Position numbers and translations under genes: made by a program. From an uncultured Muribaculaceae bacterium (GTDB taxonomy: Bacteria > Bacteroidota > Bacteroidia > Bacteroidales > Muribaculaceae), in NCBI GenBank assembly GCA_910583675.1, contig CAJTYH010000038.1, positions 1 to 23,670 on the forward strand: a stretch of DNA of 23,670 nt. The letters run 5' to 3'. The notes beneath the pieces were generated by a model. That model worked only from the letters and a program-made list of their open reading frames with translations. It was not told the origin of the DNA and ran no database searches. Below, in pieces: positions 1 to 7,366 of this stretch. Positions within the stretch are counted from its first letter, which is position 1, and the number at the start of each line of letters is the position of its first letter.

Positions 1-288
1 CTTTTTCCATTGCAAGAAATGTGATAATGATTGGTTTATTATTTAACGAGGAGTTACCGTGAGGCAATTTCTCGTTTTTTTGTTTGTCGTTTGGCGGCAT
101 CTCCGAAGCCCAAATTATCAATCGCGCACCAACCCCACATCCCACACCTCGCTTCCATGGCGCTCGATGCGGGGATAAAATTTCACCCGCCTCCTCCGGA
201 GGCTCGCTGGTAAAGGAACGACAGGGTTGTGGAGATATTTTCTACTTCCTTGTTTACCGGTGCTTTCCGGAATATATGAAAATGAAAC
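1..288. other. Left-edge stretch without a convincing gene
   Basis: Short open frames exist here but none looks like a protein: they are rich in Pro, Arg and Cys and have no recognisable motif. One feature may matter. AACGAG at 45-50 can pair with CTCGTT at 71-76, followed by a run of T, so the stretch could hold a weak terminator for a plus-strand gene lying left of the window. The loop is long (20 bases), so this is a low-confidence reading. Nothing else is recognisable. Confidence 0.4.
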
Positions 289-317
289 GTGGCCGACCTC
301 GCATTGAGGCCGGCCAC
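289..317 (-). terminator. Intrinsic terminator of the secreted-protein gene
   Basis: Arms GTGGCCGACCTC (289-300) and GAGGCCGGCCAC (306-317) form a 12-bp stem with one mismatch around a 5-base loop. Read on the minus strand, the hairpin lies about 47 bases past the stop codon of the gene at 364-1794. It is followed by a moderately T-rich stretch (GTTTCATTTTC) rather than a pure U tract. Confidence 0.6.
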
Positions 318-363
318 GCCGGTTGTTTGCTTATTTACCAAGCGCCGAGGCGCTGATTATTGA

Positions 364-1794
364 TTAGCGGATAATGGTCTTTGTTACTGTATCACCCTGA
401 CGCTTGATCACGAGTTCACCTGCGGCAGGATTAGCTACGCGTACACCCTGAAGGTTGAAGTACTCTACAGGAGCGTTGTTGTCAAGGTCAATGACTGCGT
501 CATTGATACCGGAAGTGGGAAGCTCAAGTTTGAATTCATTTGAGTCGCCGCCCATAAATTGTGTGTCATCTGTAAGTGCTCCGGTGTACATGAGGAAGTT
601 CAGATATTCTCCATCGTCCAGTGTGCAAAGTGACGGGAATGTTATGACATTGTCCTTGATTGTACCGACAGCATCGGGATATACACTTGCAACTTGTGCA
701 GCGCCATACTGTTTGCATAGGTCACCTGCTTGGGTGAGTACTTTTAATTCGCCCTGTCCGGTTAGGATCACACCTGTGCTGAAATCTTCAATCCATACAT
801 AAGGAGCCTCTTCACAATGTATGACCATGTAGAATGTCTTATTGTTGTTGTATGTCAGCTCTGAGAAGGTTGGTTTCCAAGTTTTGTATGGATCAACAAC
901 TCTATACATCCCATCAACCTTTGTAGATTTTTGTATGTTGACTTTAAGTTCTTGAACCGGAGTCTCCTTTAGTGCGCTTGACATGATAGATTCGAAATAG
1001 GTACCCGTGCCGAGGTCTTCCCATCCAGCATTTGGATCAACATTTCCACCGGGCATTACGATCTGGAACATTCCGTTCATATTGCCACCATAGTATCCTT
1101 CTTTAGGATCACCTACTGATACAAGTATGTTGGTGTAGTTTTTCTGCTCTTCGGCATCATAGAAAGATTTAGGATAAGTAATTACACCATTTACGTAATT
1201 AGCTACGATATCTGGATATACAGAAGCCAATTGTGCAGGAGTGAGGCCTGCGACTGCAGCAAGAAGTCCTGATGCTTGAGTTGTAAATGCTACTTTGTTC
1301 GGAACATCGGGCGCTTCGTCGTAATATACGTTGAATCCAAGATCTGCATCTTCGAAGATTACTATTTCGTCATAGATCTTGAACTCCATATAGTAATCCT
1401 TGCTGCTGTCATATACGACGTTTGAAAAAGGATTTTCCCAATTCTTGTACGGATTCACAAGACGGAAGTGGTTCTCGTCATTTTCGTCCATTTCTAAGTC
1501 CACATTGTATGTCTGAGGCTCAAGATTTTTGGACAGACATGTCATAATGTCGTCGGTATATGAAATTGTACCGGCCGATACCCAGCTCTCTTTAGGAGAA
1601 ATGCGTTGCATCCCCTCCTTCTGTGCCGGAAGGTTCTCGAAATGAACCTGAGCAAGTTTATTTAGCGGCTTGCTGATCTCAAAGGCAGCAATTTGTGCTC
1701 GCTCTGCTTTAACGTCTTGTTGCAGAATTGTTGTGGTGGCGGAGGCGGAGAGTGCGACTGCCACACCGAGGAGTAAAGTGTAAAGTTTCTTCAT
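364..1794 (-). CDS. Secreted protein with two internal repeats and a C-terminal sorting-like tail
   Basis: Protein of 476 residues. It begins with MKKLYTLLLG and a hydrophobic stretch ending in SASA, a typical signal peptide with cleavage near residue 19-20. The body looks like two diverged copies of one module, at about residues 70-250 and 258-427. Both carry the order NPYKNW or DPYKTW, then an F/W-E-D stretch near the middle, then VYPD, then a VIT(Y/F)P motif. The last ~30 residues (YFNLQGVRV, then a KRQGDTVTK segment ending in Arg) resemble the C-terminal domains of many secreted Bacteroidales proteins, some handled by type IX secretion. Whether that machinery acts here is inference. No catalytic motif is visible, so the role is unknown; an adhesin or binding protein is possible. 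It is a single-gene unit with its own promoter (2001-2031) and terminator (289-317). Confidence 0.8.
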   Translation of the reverse strand: MKKLYTLLLGVAVALSASATTTILQQDVKAERAQIAAFEISKPLNKLAQVHFENLPAQKEGMQRISPKESWVSAGTISYTDDIMTCLSKNLEPQTYNVDLEMDENDENHFRLVNPYKNWENPFSNVVYDSSKDYYMEFKIYDEIVIFEDADLGFNVYYDEAPDVPNKVAFTTQASGLLAAVAGLTPAQLASVYPDIVANYVNGVITYPKSFYDAEEQKNYTNILVSVGDPKEGYYGGNMNGMFQIVMPGGNVDPNAGWEDLGTGTYFESIMSSALKETPVQELKVNIQKSTKVDGMYRVVDPYKTWKPTFSELTYNNNKTFYMVIHCEEAPYVWIEDFSTGVILTGQGELKVLTQAGDLCKQYGAAQVASVYPDAVGTIKDNVITFPSLCTLDDGEYLNFLMYTGALTDDTQFMGGDSNEFKLELPTSGINDAVIDLDNNAPVEYFNLQGVRVANPAAGELVIKRQGDTVTKTIIR

Positions 1795-2139
1795 GCTGAT
1801 AGAAATTTTTACGTGATTAAAGAGATATTGTTGTTTGTATTTGTTTCCGGTGATAGGATGCGCGGGATGTAATTGCGGGATTGGAAACCGCGGTTTACAG
1901 TCTTTAAGCGTTTTTAAGTTGGACGGCTAAAGATAACAACTTTTCAGCCTTGTCTCCAAATCTTAGCCTATGTTATAGAGCATATTTATAGAGCACGTTG
2001 CAAACTTAGACATTTTTTTTCATTCTGCCAATATTCAACTCGTATTTTTTGCATTTTTTTTGAGAACCCCCTCCCCCCGCTGTCATTTTGCCCATTCTCC
2101 CCACAATCCCCCCTGCCATCCTTCCCGGCGGCAATGATA
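1795..2139. other. Intergenic region and long 5' leader
   Basis: This 345-base gap holds the roughly 200-base untranslated leader of the gene ending at 364 and its promoter near 2001-2031. To the right is a strongly C/T-biased stretch (about 2066-2130) with several runs of five or six C. No open frame, tRNA or strong hairpin terminator for the gene at 2140 was seen. Confidence 0.5.
2001..2031 (-). promoter_or_regulatory. Bacteroidota-type promoter of the secreted-protein gene
   Basis: On the minus strand, TTG (2031-2029) is followed after 20 bases by TAAGTTTG (2008-2001). The latter matches the Bacteroidota -7 box TAnnTTTG, and the spacing suits the -33/-7 pattern. Transcription would begin near 1995, leaving a ~200-base leader before the ATG at 1794. 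Confidence 0.5.
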
Positions 2140-2745
2140 TTATGCAGTTATCAATTTCAGGTCGAAAAATAATATTCGGCTTTTGAGGGTTTCTTCAGCA
2201 GATATGCCAAAAGCATCTTTTTCTCCTTGTTCCGTTTTGTAAAGAGGCTTGAATTCGTTTTTCAGATAATAATGTAGTGTTGACTCGGAGTTGTAGGCAT
2301 CAACGAGCATATAACGGCAAGCGGCCTTGTTGTTCTCATCAACAAACCAATATTTAAGGGCATCCATTAGCTGTGTGCCGATGTTCAATCCTTTCCCTTG
2401 GAAATTTGTGTTGACGCCAAGCCGACCGATCAATACAGCCGGATAGCTACGATGTCGTTTTTGTTGTGGGATCTTTCGTTGAAAAGCATTTTTAGAGGGG
2501 TTATCAAGCGTATAAGTCTTGATGCCATCATAGGACAGTGTAGCGATGGCTATTATCTCACGTTGATTAGTCTTGTTTATCCAACAATAGGTTTTACCGA
2601 GCAATTCTTCCTCGTAAAGGAACACGTCATTGCTGAAAAAATCGTCAAGGTCATCATCTCCACAGGAAAAGGGGTCACAGTAATCTGCAACTTCTTTGGT
2701 ATAAGGCACCATAAAGGTGTTTTCAACGAAAATAAATTCGGCCAT
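2140..2745 (-). CDS. GNAT-family N-acetyltransferase, possible toxin of a toxin-antitoxin pair
   Basis: Protein of 201 residues, a usual length for a stand-alone GNAT enzyme, which moves an acetyl group from acetyl-CoA to an amine. The core motif is at residues 107-125: IGRLGVN, then QGKGLNIGTQL. The sixth position of the acetyl-CoA loop (Q-x-x-G-x-G/A) is Asn121 rather than Gly/Ala, so the loop is slightly unusual. Before it lies a very acidic segment (residues 29-48) ending in LYEEELLGKTY, and a basic KRHRSYP stretch at 96-102. Close relatives with this layout are common in Bacteroidota. The ATG lies only two bases after the stop of a 59-residue ORF (2748-2927), so the two are translationally linked. 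That arrangement resembles GNAT toxin-antitoxin modules such as TacAT/AtaRT, in which the enzyme acetylates aminoacyl-tRNA. The partner here is not an obvious ribbon-helix-helix protein, so the toxin role is inference. Confidence 0.8.
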   Translation of the reverse strand: MAEFIFVENTFMVPYTKEVADYCDPFSCGDDDLDDFFSNDVFLYEEELLGKTYCWINKTNQREIIAIATLSYDGIKTYTLDNPSKNAFQRKIPQQKRHRSYPAVLIGRLGVNTNFQGKGLNIGTQLMDALKYWFVDENNKAACRYMLVDAYNSESTLHYYLKNEFKPLYKTEQGEKDAFGISAEETLKSRILFFDLKLITA

Positions 2746-2747
2746 TG

Positions 2748-2927
2748 TTAGTCTTTCCTGGGAGGAAATATGATATTCTTTGCACTGTCCAACATTGTGG
2801 AAAGCACCTTGCGCTGCGATTCTGAGAGTCTTGGCGTAGGCAATTTGCCATTGCGCTCCGCTTCCTCAGTGAAGATTCTTGCATCTTCTCCCCAAAGTTC
2901 GGGGGACGTTTTAATTGTCATTGCCAT
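2748..2927 (-). CDS. 59-residue protein upstream of the GNAT gene, antitoxin candidate
   Basis: Reading the minus strand from ATG at 2927-2925 gives MAMTIKTSPELW and ends in FPPRKD with TAA at 2750-2748 (59 residues). A second ATG two codons later (2921) is an alternative start. The product is charged, with a probable helix around residues 15-27 (RIFTEEAERNGK) and another around 34-50 (LSESQRKVLSTML). No classical DNA-binding fold can be named. It is the first gene of a two-gene unit: a TATCTTTG box lies 27 bases before its start, and the acetyltransferase ATG follows its stop after two bases. By position it is the likely antitoxin or regulatory partner. That role is inferred only from context. 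Confidence 0.65.
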   Translation of the reverse strand: MAMTIKTSPELWGEDARIFTEEAERNGKLPTPRLSESQRKVLSTMLDSAKNIIFPPRKD

Positions 2928-2953
2928 AGTATTGTCTTTTTCTGCTTTGATTA

Positions 2954-2961
2954 CAAAGATA
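2954..2961 (-). promoter_or_regulatory. -7 box of the GNAT two-gene unit
   Basis: TATCTTTG on the minus strand matches the Bacteroidota TAnnTTTG box, 27 bases before the ATG at 2927. A clear -33 element is not visible. Confidence 0.45.
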
Positions 2962-3024
2962 CAACAAATTTCTCACATAATCAGCTTAATAGGTGGATAT
3001 AAACATTCCTTAAGCAAATCATTG

Positions 3025-3077
3025 GAAAAAAAGCATCGGGGATGCCTTGCGCCGTTGCGGTGCGGGGCATCCCCGAT
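3025..3077 (-). terminator. Strong intrinsic terminator of the receptor/DUF5689 operon
   Basis: Arms ATCGGGGATGCC (3035-3046) and GGCATCCCCGAT (3066-3077) form a perfect 12-bp stem. On the minus strand the stem is followed by GC and then seven T (plus-strand A run 3026-3032). It lies 65 bases past the stop of the 922-residue lipoprotein gene and closes that operon. Confidence 0.85.
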
Positions 3078-3141
3078 ATTGTGGGTGGGGGTGTGTCAAA
3101 ATTGATATATAGCCTTTTTTGTCCGTATGGTGATGGGTCTG

Positions 3142-5910
3142 TCAGTCCCAGGTGAGGTTCCAGATGGCCACGCGGTCGAGGTTCTTGTCCTGGCCGCTGG
3201 GGCAGTTGTTTACGATCTCTATGGTGAAGTCGCCGGTGGCGTTGACTTCCATTGATGCGTCATATGCAGTCTTGATGGTCATGTCGGGAGTAAGGGTCTC
3301 CTCCTTGACTACCGCGCCGTTCTGGAGCACCTTGACTGTAAAGGAGAACTTCGATGCCGAGGTGCTGTAGGCTGTGCCATACTTGAAGGTGAGGGTCTTG
3401 ATGCCTCCGGTCAGCACGGGTGAGGTGAGTTTGCCGGGTGCCGAGGTCTTGCCGTTGAGGCATACGGCCAGGGTCTTGGGCCCTCCGATGAAGTTGAAGC
3501 GTGGGTTGGCATCGTCCACGCCTGCCGTCTGGCCGCCGAGGATGATGCTGCCGGTGGCAGTCCATCCTGTGGCGTTGGTGTATGTGCCGTAGGGGCTGCT
3601 CTTGGGTTCGCCGCCGTTGAACGAGTCGAAGTCTCCCTTGTAGTCACCTGTAGGGGGAACGACGGGATCGTCACCTCCACCGGGGGTGTCTCCCCCGGCG
3701 GGGAAAGTGGTGTCGGGTGTCGCCGTGACGCTGCCCGTGCCGTTGATGGCGAAGTTCTTGATTTCCCATGAGCCGGAAACGCCCTCGGTGCTGGTGTAGT
3801 GGAAACCTACCTTGATCTTCTTTCCCGCATAGGCTGAAAGGTCAATTGTACCGGCATTCACGAAAGTCCAGTCGTTGTTGGTAGACCAGTTGGGGATCGT
3901 TACCGTCTGCCAGTCACCACCGTCTACGCTGATGGCAAGCGATACCTGCTGCTTGGCTGTGGCGATGTCGGGGAACTTGTTGGTAACATGGTCGAAGGTC
4001 AGTGTGGGGTTCTGTGCGGTGCTGAGGTCAAGCACAGGCGACATGAGCCATGAGTTGGAGGCATGCGAAGCACCGGCTACGAAAGCGGAGGCTTTCATGT
4101 AGCCGTAGGATGCGTCGTGGCTCCATACATAGCTGAGTGCGGAGTTGAGTTCCACGTTGTGGATCACGAAGTCGCCCTGGCTCTCCTTGAAGGTCTGCGA
4201 GAAGAGCGCCTGTCCCGGAGTGGGAGTGTCGCCGCCGCTCTGGCCGTCGAGCTTGTAGGAAGTGGTGTTCTTGACACCGGGGAGGGTGTTGTACTTCATC
4301 ACGTCGCCGAGGATCTCGACCTGCTTGCCGAGGTTGCCGGGATTGTCTACGAGGTTGAGCGCTGTGCGGGCTTCGGATTGTGCCAGAAGCTGCACGCATA
4401 CGGTCTGAGCCTTGTCGGTGGGGTTGAGCACGTCTGAGATGAGGATGTTGGCACGCTGTGTGGTGGCAGCCTGGAAGTGTGCCTCATATTCCTCATAGTA
4501 GCCGACGATGTAGCCGCGCACCCATACTCCGCTCTCTACGGCGACGGTGGTTGACTGCGGGTTCATGGCTATTACCTGTGCGCAGTTGTAGGGCTTGGCC
4601 TCGGTGCCGTCACCCTTGCCGGAGAGGTCTACTCCTTCGAGCTTGAACTCACCTGCGGTGCCGAGGTTGCCGGTGATGCCGAATGTACCCATGTACATGT
4701 CGGGAGTTCCCTGCACTGCTATCTCCTTGCCGAGGTTGCCGGGGTTGTTCTTAAGAGCCACGGTGTTGCGCATCACGGAGTTCTGGGGCAGAGGCACGAC
4801 GATACATGACTTGTAGTCCTTGCATTCGGGGAAGGGTGCTATGACCACGGTGTTGGCCAGAGTGGCTTCGGCGCCCCATTCGATGTCGGCGTCGGAGGTC
4901 ACTTCGGTCACCTCGGGAGCCACGGTGCCTACGATGTAGCCCTTAGTCCATCCGTATGCGGTGATGCCGGCGGTGATGTTTTCTATGGCCTGGTCTATGC
5001 TCCACGGGTTCTTCTCTGAACCGGCGGGGATGGTCGGGTTGCCGGCGTTCATCACGTCGGAATAGTTGACGATGAAGAGCTGCCAGTCGCCGTTGTAATA
5101 CGACAGGAGTGCCTGGAGGTCGAACGGCTCGGTAGGCATAAGCTCATAGTAGAAGTTGGAGTAGCCGCTTGTGCGCAGTTTGTAGCCGGTGCCGTCGATC
5201 TTCACGATCTGGTCGAAGTTCTCGTGATAGATACCAAAAGTATATACGGGCTTGAAGATCCCCTCGTCGTTGAGATTGCTCTCCTGCGGTTCGGCGGTCA
5301 CGTTGTTGAAGCGCACCAGCTCGCTCTGCCAACGGATGTTGTCGGCGGCCGGCTGGCTGAGGTTCTCGAGGGTGTAGATGTGCACCTTCGAGGGTTCGGG
5401 CAGACCGTTGAGCTGTGCGAGCGAGTGGAAACGCGCGTCGCTCATGTAGGATGTCTGCTCGGCGCCGGACGAGTTATGTCCCTTGGCTCCTACCTGGAGC
5501 AGCCCCATGTACTTGCCCACGTAGAGGCCGGTGAGGTCTATCACGATCTCCTGGCCGTAGCGGTATTTCTGGTAGAGGCTGTAGGCGTTGATGGAGAACT
5601 GGATGGCGGCTGTCTCGTCCTGGATTACGAGGCTCTTGTAGATGTTTCCGGCGTAGTCCGATGTGATCACGCGTCCGGAGATTATGTAGTGCGATCCGTC
5701 CTCCTTGGTGCCCACCTGGGTTGCGTAGTTTTCCACGCCGTCCTGCCAGAAGGCTTTCTTCAGTTCAAGGATGGTGGTATTCGGGGTCAGTTCGGCCTCG
5801 GGCACCTTTGCGAGCACATCGAGGTTGTCAAAGTCGTCCTGGCAGGCAGTAAACCCTCCCAGGGCTGCGATGGCAGCGAGACCTATTGCGATTGATTTCA
5901 GAATTTTCAT
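3142..5910 (-). CDS. Multidomain DUF5689 lipoprotein with OB-fold-like repeats and a choice-of-anchor J domain
   Basis: Lipoprotein of 922 residues. The signal peptide ends in GGFTAC with lipidated Cys23. Domains in order: DUF5689-like region (about 40-285: TTILELKKAF, IISGRVI, IVIDLTGLYVG). Then come two OB-fold-like repeats resembling DUF6359 (about 290-428 and 433-556), each carrying NPGNLGK followed by a strand and a 'G-D/T-x-M' turn. Next is a choice-of-anchor J-like jelly roll (about 568-730: SWLMSPVLDLS, TFDHVTNKFP, GSWEIKNF), a Gly/Pro-rich linker (about 736-756), and a second C-terminal beta domain (758-922) of similar style. No catalytic residues are recognised. It is the last gene of a three-gene operon with a TonB-dependent receptor and a shorter paralogue, 33 bases after the latter. 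OB-fold-like domains suggest binding of polymers such as nucleic acid or glycan, but that is inference. A surface or periplasmic location follows from the lipobox. Confidence 0.85.
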   Translation of the reverse strand: MKILKSIAIGLAAIAALGGFTACQDDFDNLDVLAKVPEAELTPNTTILELKKAFWQDGVENYATQVGTKEDGSHYIISGRVITSDYAGNIYKSLVIQDETAAIQFSINAYSLYQKYRYGQEIVIDLTGLYVGKYMGLLQVGAKGHNSSGAEQTSYMSDARFHSLAQLNGLPEPSKVHIYTLENLSQPAADNIRWQSELVRFNNVTAEPQESNLNDEGIFKPVYTFGIYHENFDQIVKIDGTGYKLRTSGYSNFYYELMPTEPFDLQALLSYYNGDWQLFIVNYSDVMNAGNPTIPAGSEKNPWSIDQAIENITAGITAYGWTKGYIVGTVAPEVTEVTSDADIEWGAEATLANTVVIAPFPECKDYKSCIVVPLPQNSVMRNTVALKNNPGNLGKEIAVQGTPDMYMGTFGITGNLGTAGEFKLEGVDLSGKGDGTEAKPYNCAQVIAMNPQSTTVAVESGVWVRGYIVGYYEEYEAHFQAATTQRANILISDVLNPTDKAQTVCVQLLAQSEARTALNLVDNPGNLGKQVEILGDVMKYNTLPGVKNTTSYKLDGQSGGDTPTPGQALFSQTFKESQGDFVIHNVELNSALSYVWSHDASYGYMKASAFVAGASHASNSWLMSPVLDLSTAQNPTLTFDHVTNKFPDIATAKQQVSLAISVDGGDWQTVTIPNWSTNNDWTFVNAGTIDLSAYAGKKIKVGFHYTSTEGVSGSWEIKNFAINGTGSVTATPDTTFPAGGDTPGGGDDPVVPPTGDYKGDFDSFNGGEPKSSPYGTYTNATGWTATGSIILGGQTAGVDDANPRFNFIGGPKTLAVCLNGKTSAPGKLTSPVLTGGIKTLTFKYGTAYSTSASKFSFTVKVLQNGAVVKEETLTPDMTIKTAYDASMEVNATGDFTIEIVNNCPSGQDKNLDRVAIWNLTWD

Positions 5911-5943
5911 ATTCGTTAAGTTCTTCTTATGGGTAGGGTTCTG

Positions 5944-7338
5944 TTATTTGGCGCTACCGGGAAACGCTCCTCCGGCAGTGGCGGTCACTGTGCCCTTGCC
6001 GTTGACTGCGAAGTTCTTGATCTCCCATGAGCCGGAGGCTCCGTCCTCGCTGGTGTAGTGGAAGCCTATCATGATCTTCTTGCCGGCATAGGCCGAGAGG
6101 TCGTATGTGCCGGCATTGACGAAGTTCCAGTCTGCATTTGTAGACCATTCCTTGATGGCCACCGGTTGCCAGTCGCCGCCGTCTACGCTGACGGCCATGG
6201 ATACCTGACGCTTGGCCGTGGCGAGATCGGGGAACTTGTTGGTCACGTGGTCGAACGTGAACGACGGCTCCTCAGCCTTGGAAAGATCAAGCACCGGCGA
6301 AACGAGCCATGAGCTGGAGGCATAGGATGCACCCGATACGAAGCCGGAGGCTACCATGTAGCCACGTGATGCATCCTGCTTCCATACATATGTCATGGGG
6401 CCTGTCATCTCTATGTTGTGGATGGCGAAGTCGCCCTGGCTCTTTGCGAATGTCTCTTCGTAGAGGGCGGGGGGAGCGGGTACCCAGGCGGTGAATGTGT
6501 CGCCGATACCCTCGGCATCGTTGAGCGAAAGCTGCCAGTCGGTGTTGTACACGGCCAGCACGCCGGTCACGTCGCCCGTGCCGTTGGGAGCGTATATGTC
6601 CCACAGGGTGGAGTAGCCTGAGGTGTTGATGGCCAAGCGTCCCTGACCGCCGGCTGCGGGAACGATGTATACCGAGTTGTTGCTCTGGTTCTGCTTGCCG
6701 AGCTGAGTGCCCGGTGTCTGGAACTTCACATCCTTGACCTTTACCAGCAGTCCCTGCCATTGCAGGCGGGTCGCGGGATCGGAGTAGAGTGTGCGGAGAT
6801 CCTCAAGTGTCACTTCGTGTACGTTGACCAGTGCCGGATCGGGTACGCCGACTGCCGTCACATGGTTTTTCCACATGTCCTCGGGCATGCGTGCCGGAGC
6901 CACCGTGGCGGAATGGCCTTCACCTTCCGAGCCTACCTGCACGCCGAATCCGTAGTTGCCGTAGTACATGCCGGTGCAGTCCACGATCACTTCCTGTCCG
7001 AGGGGTGTCACCTCATAGAGGCGGCTGTCGTTTACGGAGAAGATGATGCCGCCGGTCTCGTCCTCCACGCATACTTTCTTGAACACGTTGCCGGCACGGG
7101 TATTGGAGGTCACGCGGCCACGGATTATGTAGTGGTCGCCGTTGTCCTTGGTTCCGATGGGTGTGTTGAAGTAGTTCACATCCTGGGTGAAGGCTGCCTT
7201 AAGCTCCTCTATGGTGGTGTTGGCCTGCACCTGTATGTCGCCGGTCTCGTAGTAGGGAGGGCGTTCGAAGTCGTTGTCGCAGGCAGTGAATCCCGCGGCG
7301 GCGAGGAGAGCCGCCATGTATATTATCGATTTTTTCAT
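5944..7338 (-). CDS. DUF5689 lipoprotein with choice-of-anchor J domain, paralogue of its downstream neighbour
   Basis: Lipoprotein of 464 residues. The signal peptide ends in GFTAC with Cys20. Residues about 38-285 match the DUF5689-like region of the neighbour (TTIEELKAAFTQD, YIIRGRV, VIVDCTGMYYGNYG). Residues 291-453 are a choice-of-anchor J-like domain aligning without gaps to residues 568-730 of the 922-residue protein, with 117 of 163 positions identical by hand count. It lacks the two OB-fold-like repeats and the extra C-terminal domain, so it is the short form. The start is 28 bases after the receptor stop, placing it second in the operon. As a lipoprotein paired with a TonB-dependent receptor it may act where SusD would in a polysaccharide system, but it has no SusD-like sequence and its ligand is unknown. 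Confidence 0.85.
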   Translation of the reverse strand: MKKSIIYMAALLAAAGFTACDNDFERPPYYETGDIQVQANTTIEELKAAFTQDVNYFNTPIGTKDNGDHYIIRGRVTSNTRAGNVFKKVCVEDETGGIIFSVNDSRLYEVTPLGQEVIVDCTGMYYGNYGFGVQVGSEGEGHSATVAPARMPEDMWKNHVTAVGVPDPALVNVHEVTLEDLRTLYSDPATRLQWQGLLVKVKDVKFQTPGTQLGKQNQSNNSVYIVPAAGGQGRLAINTSGYSTLWDIYAPNGTGDVTGVLAVYNTDWQLSLNDAEGIGDTFTAWVPAPPALYEETFAKSQGDFAIHNIEMTGPMTYVWKQDASRGYMVASGFVSGASYASSSWLVSPVLDLSKAEEPSFTFDHVTNKFPDLATAKRQVSMAVSVDGGDWQPVAIKEWSTNADWNFVNAGTYDLSAYAGKKIMIGFHYTSEDGASGSWEIKNFAVNGKGTVTATAGGAFPGSAK

Positions 7339-7366
7339 CGTTTCGTCTCTGTTTTATTATGATGGA

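Noticed and set aside
84..356. 90-codon plus-strand frame at the left edge
   Set aside because: It runs through the terminator hairpin at 289-317 and has no protein-like pattern.
2066..2130. C/T-rich stretch as a functional element
   Set aside because: Several short C runs are visible but there is no hairpin, period or motif, so composition bias is sufficient.
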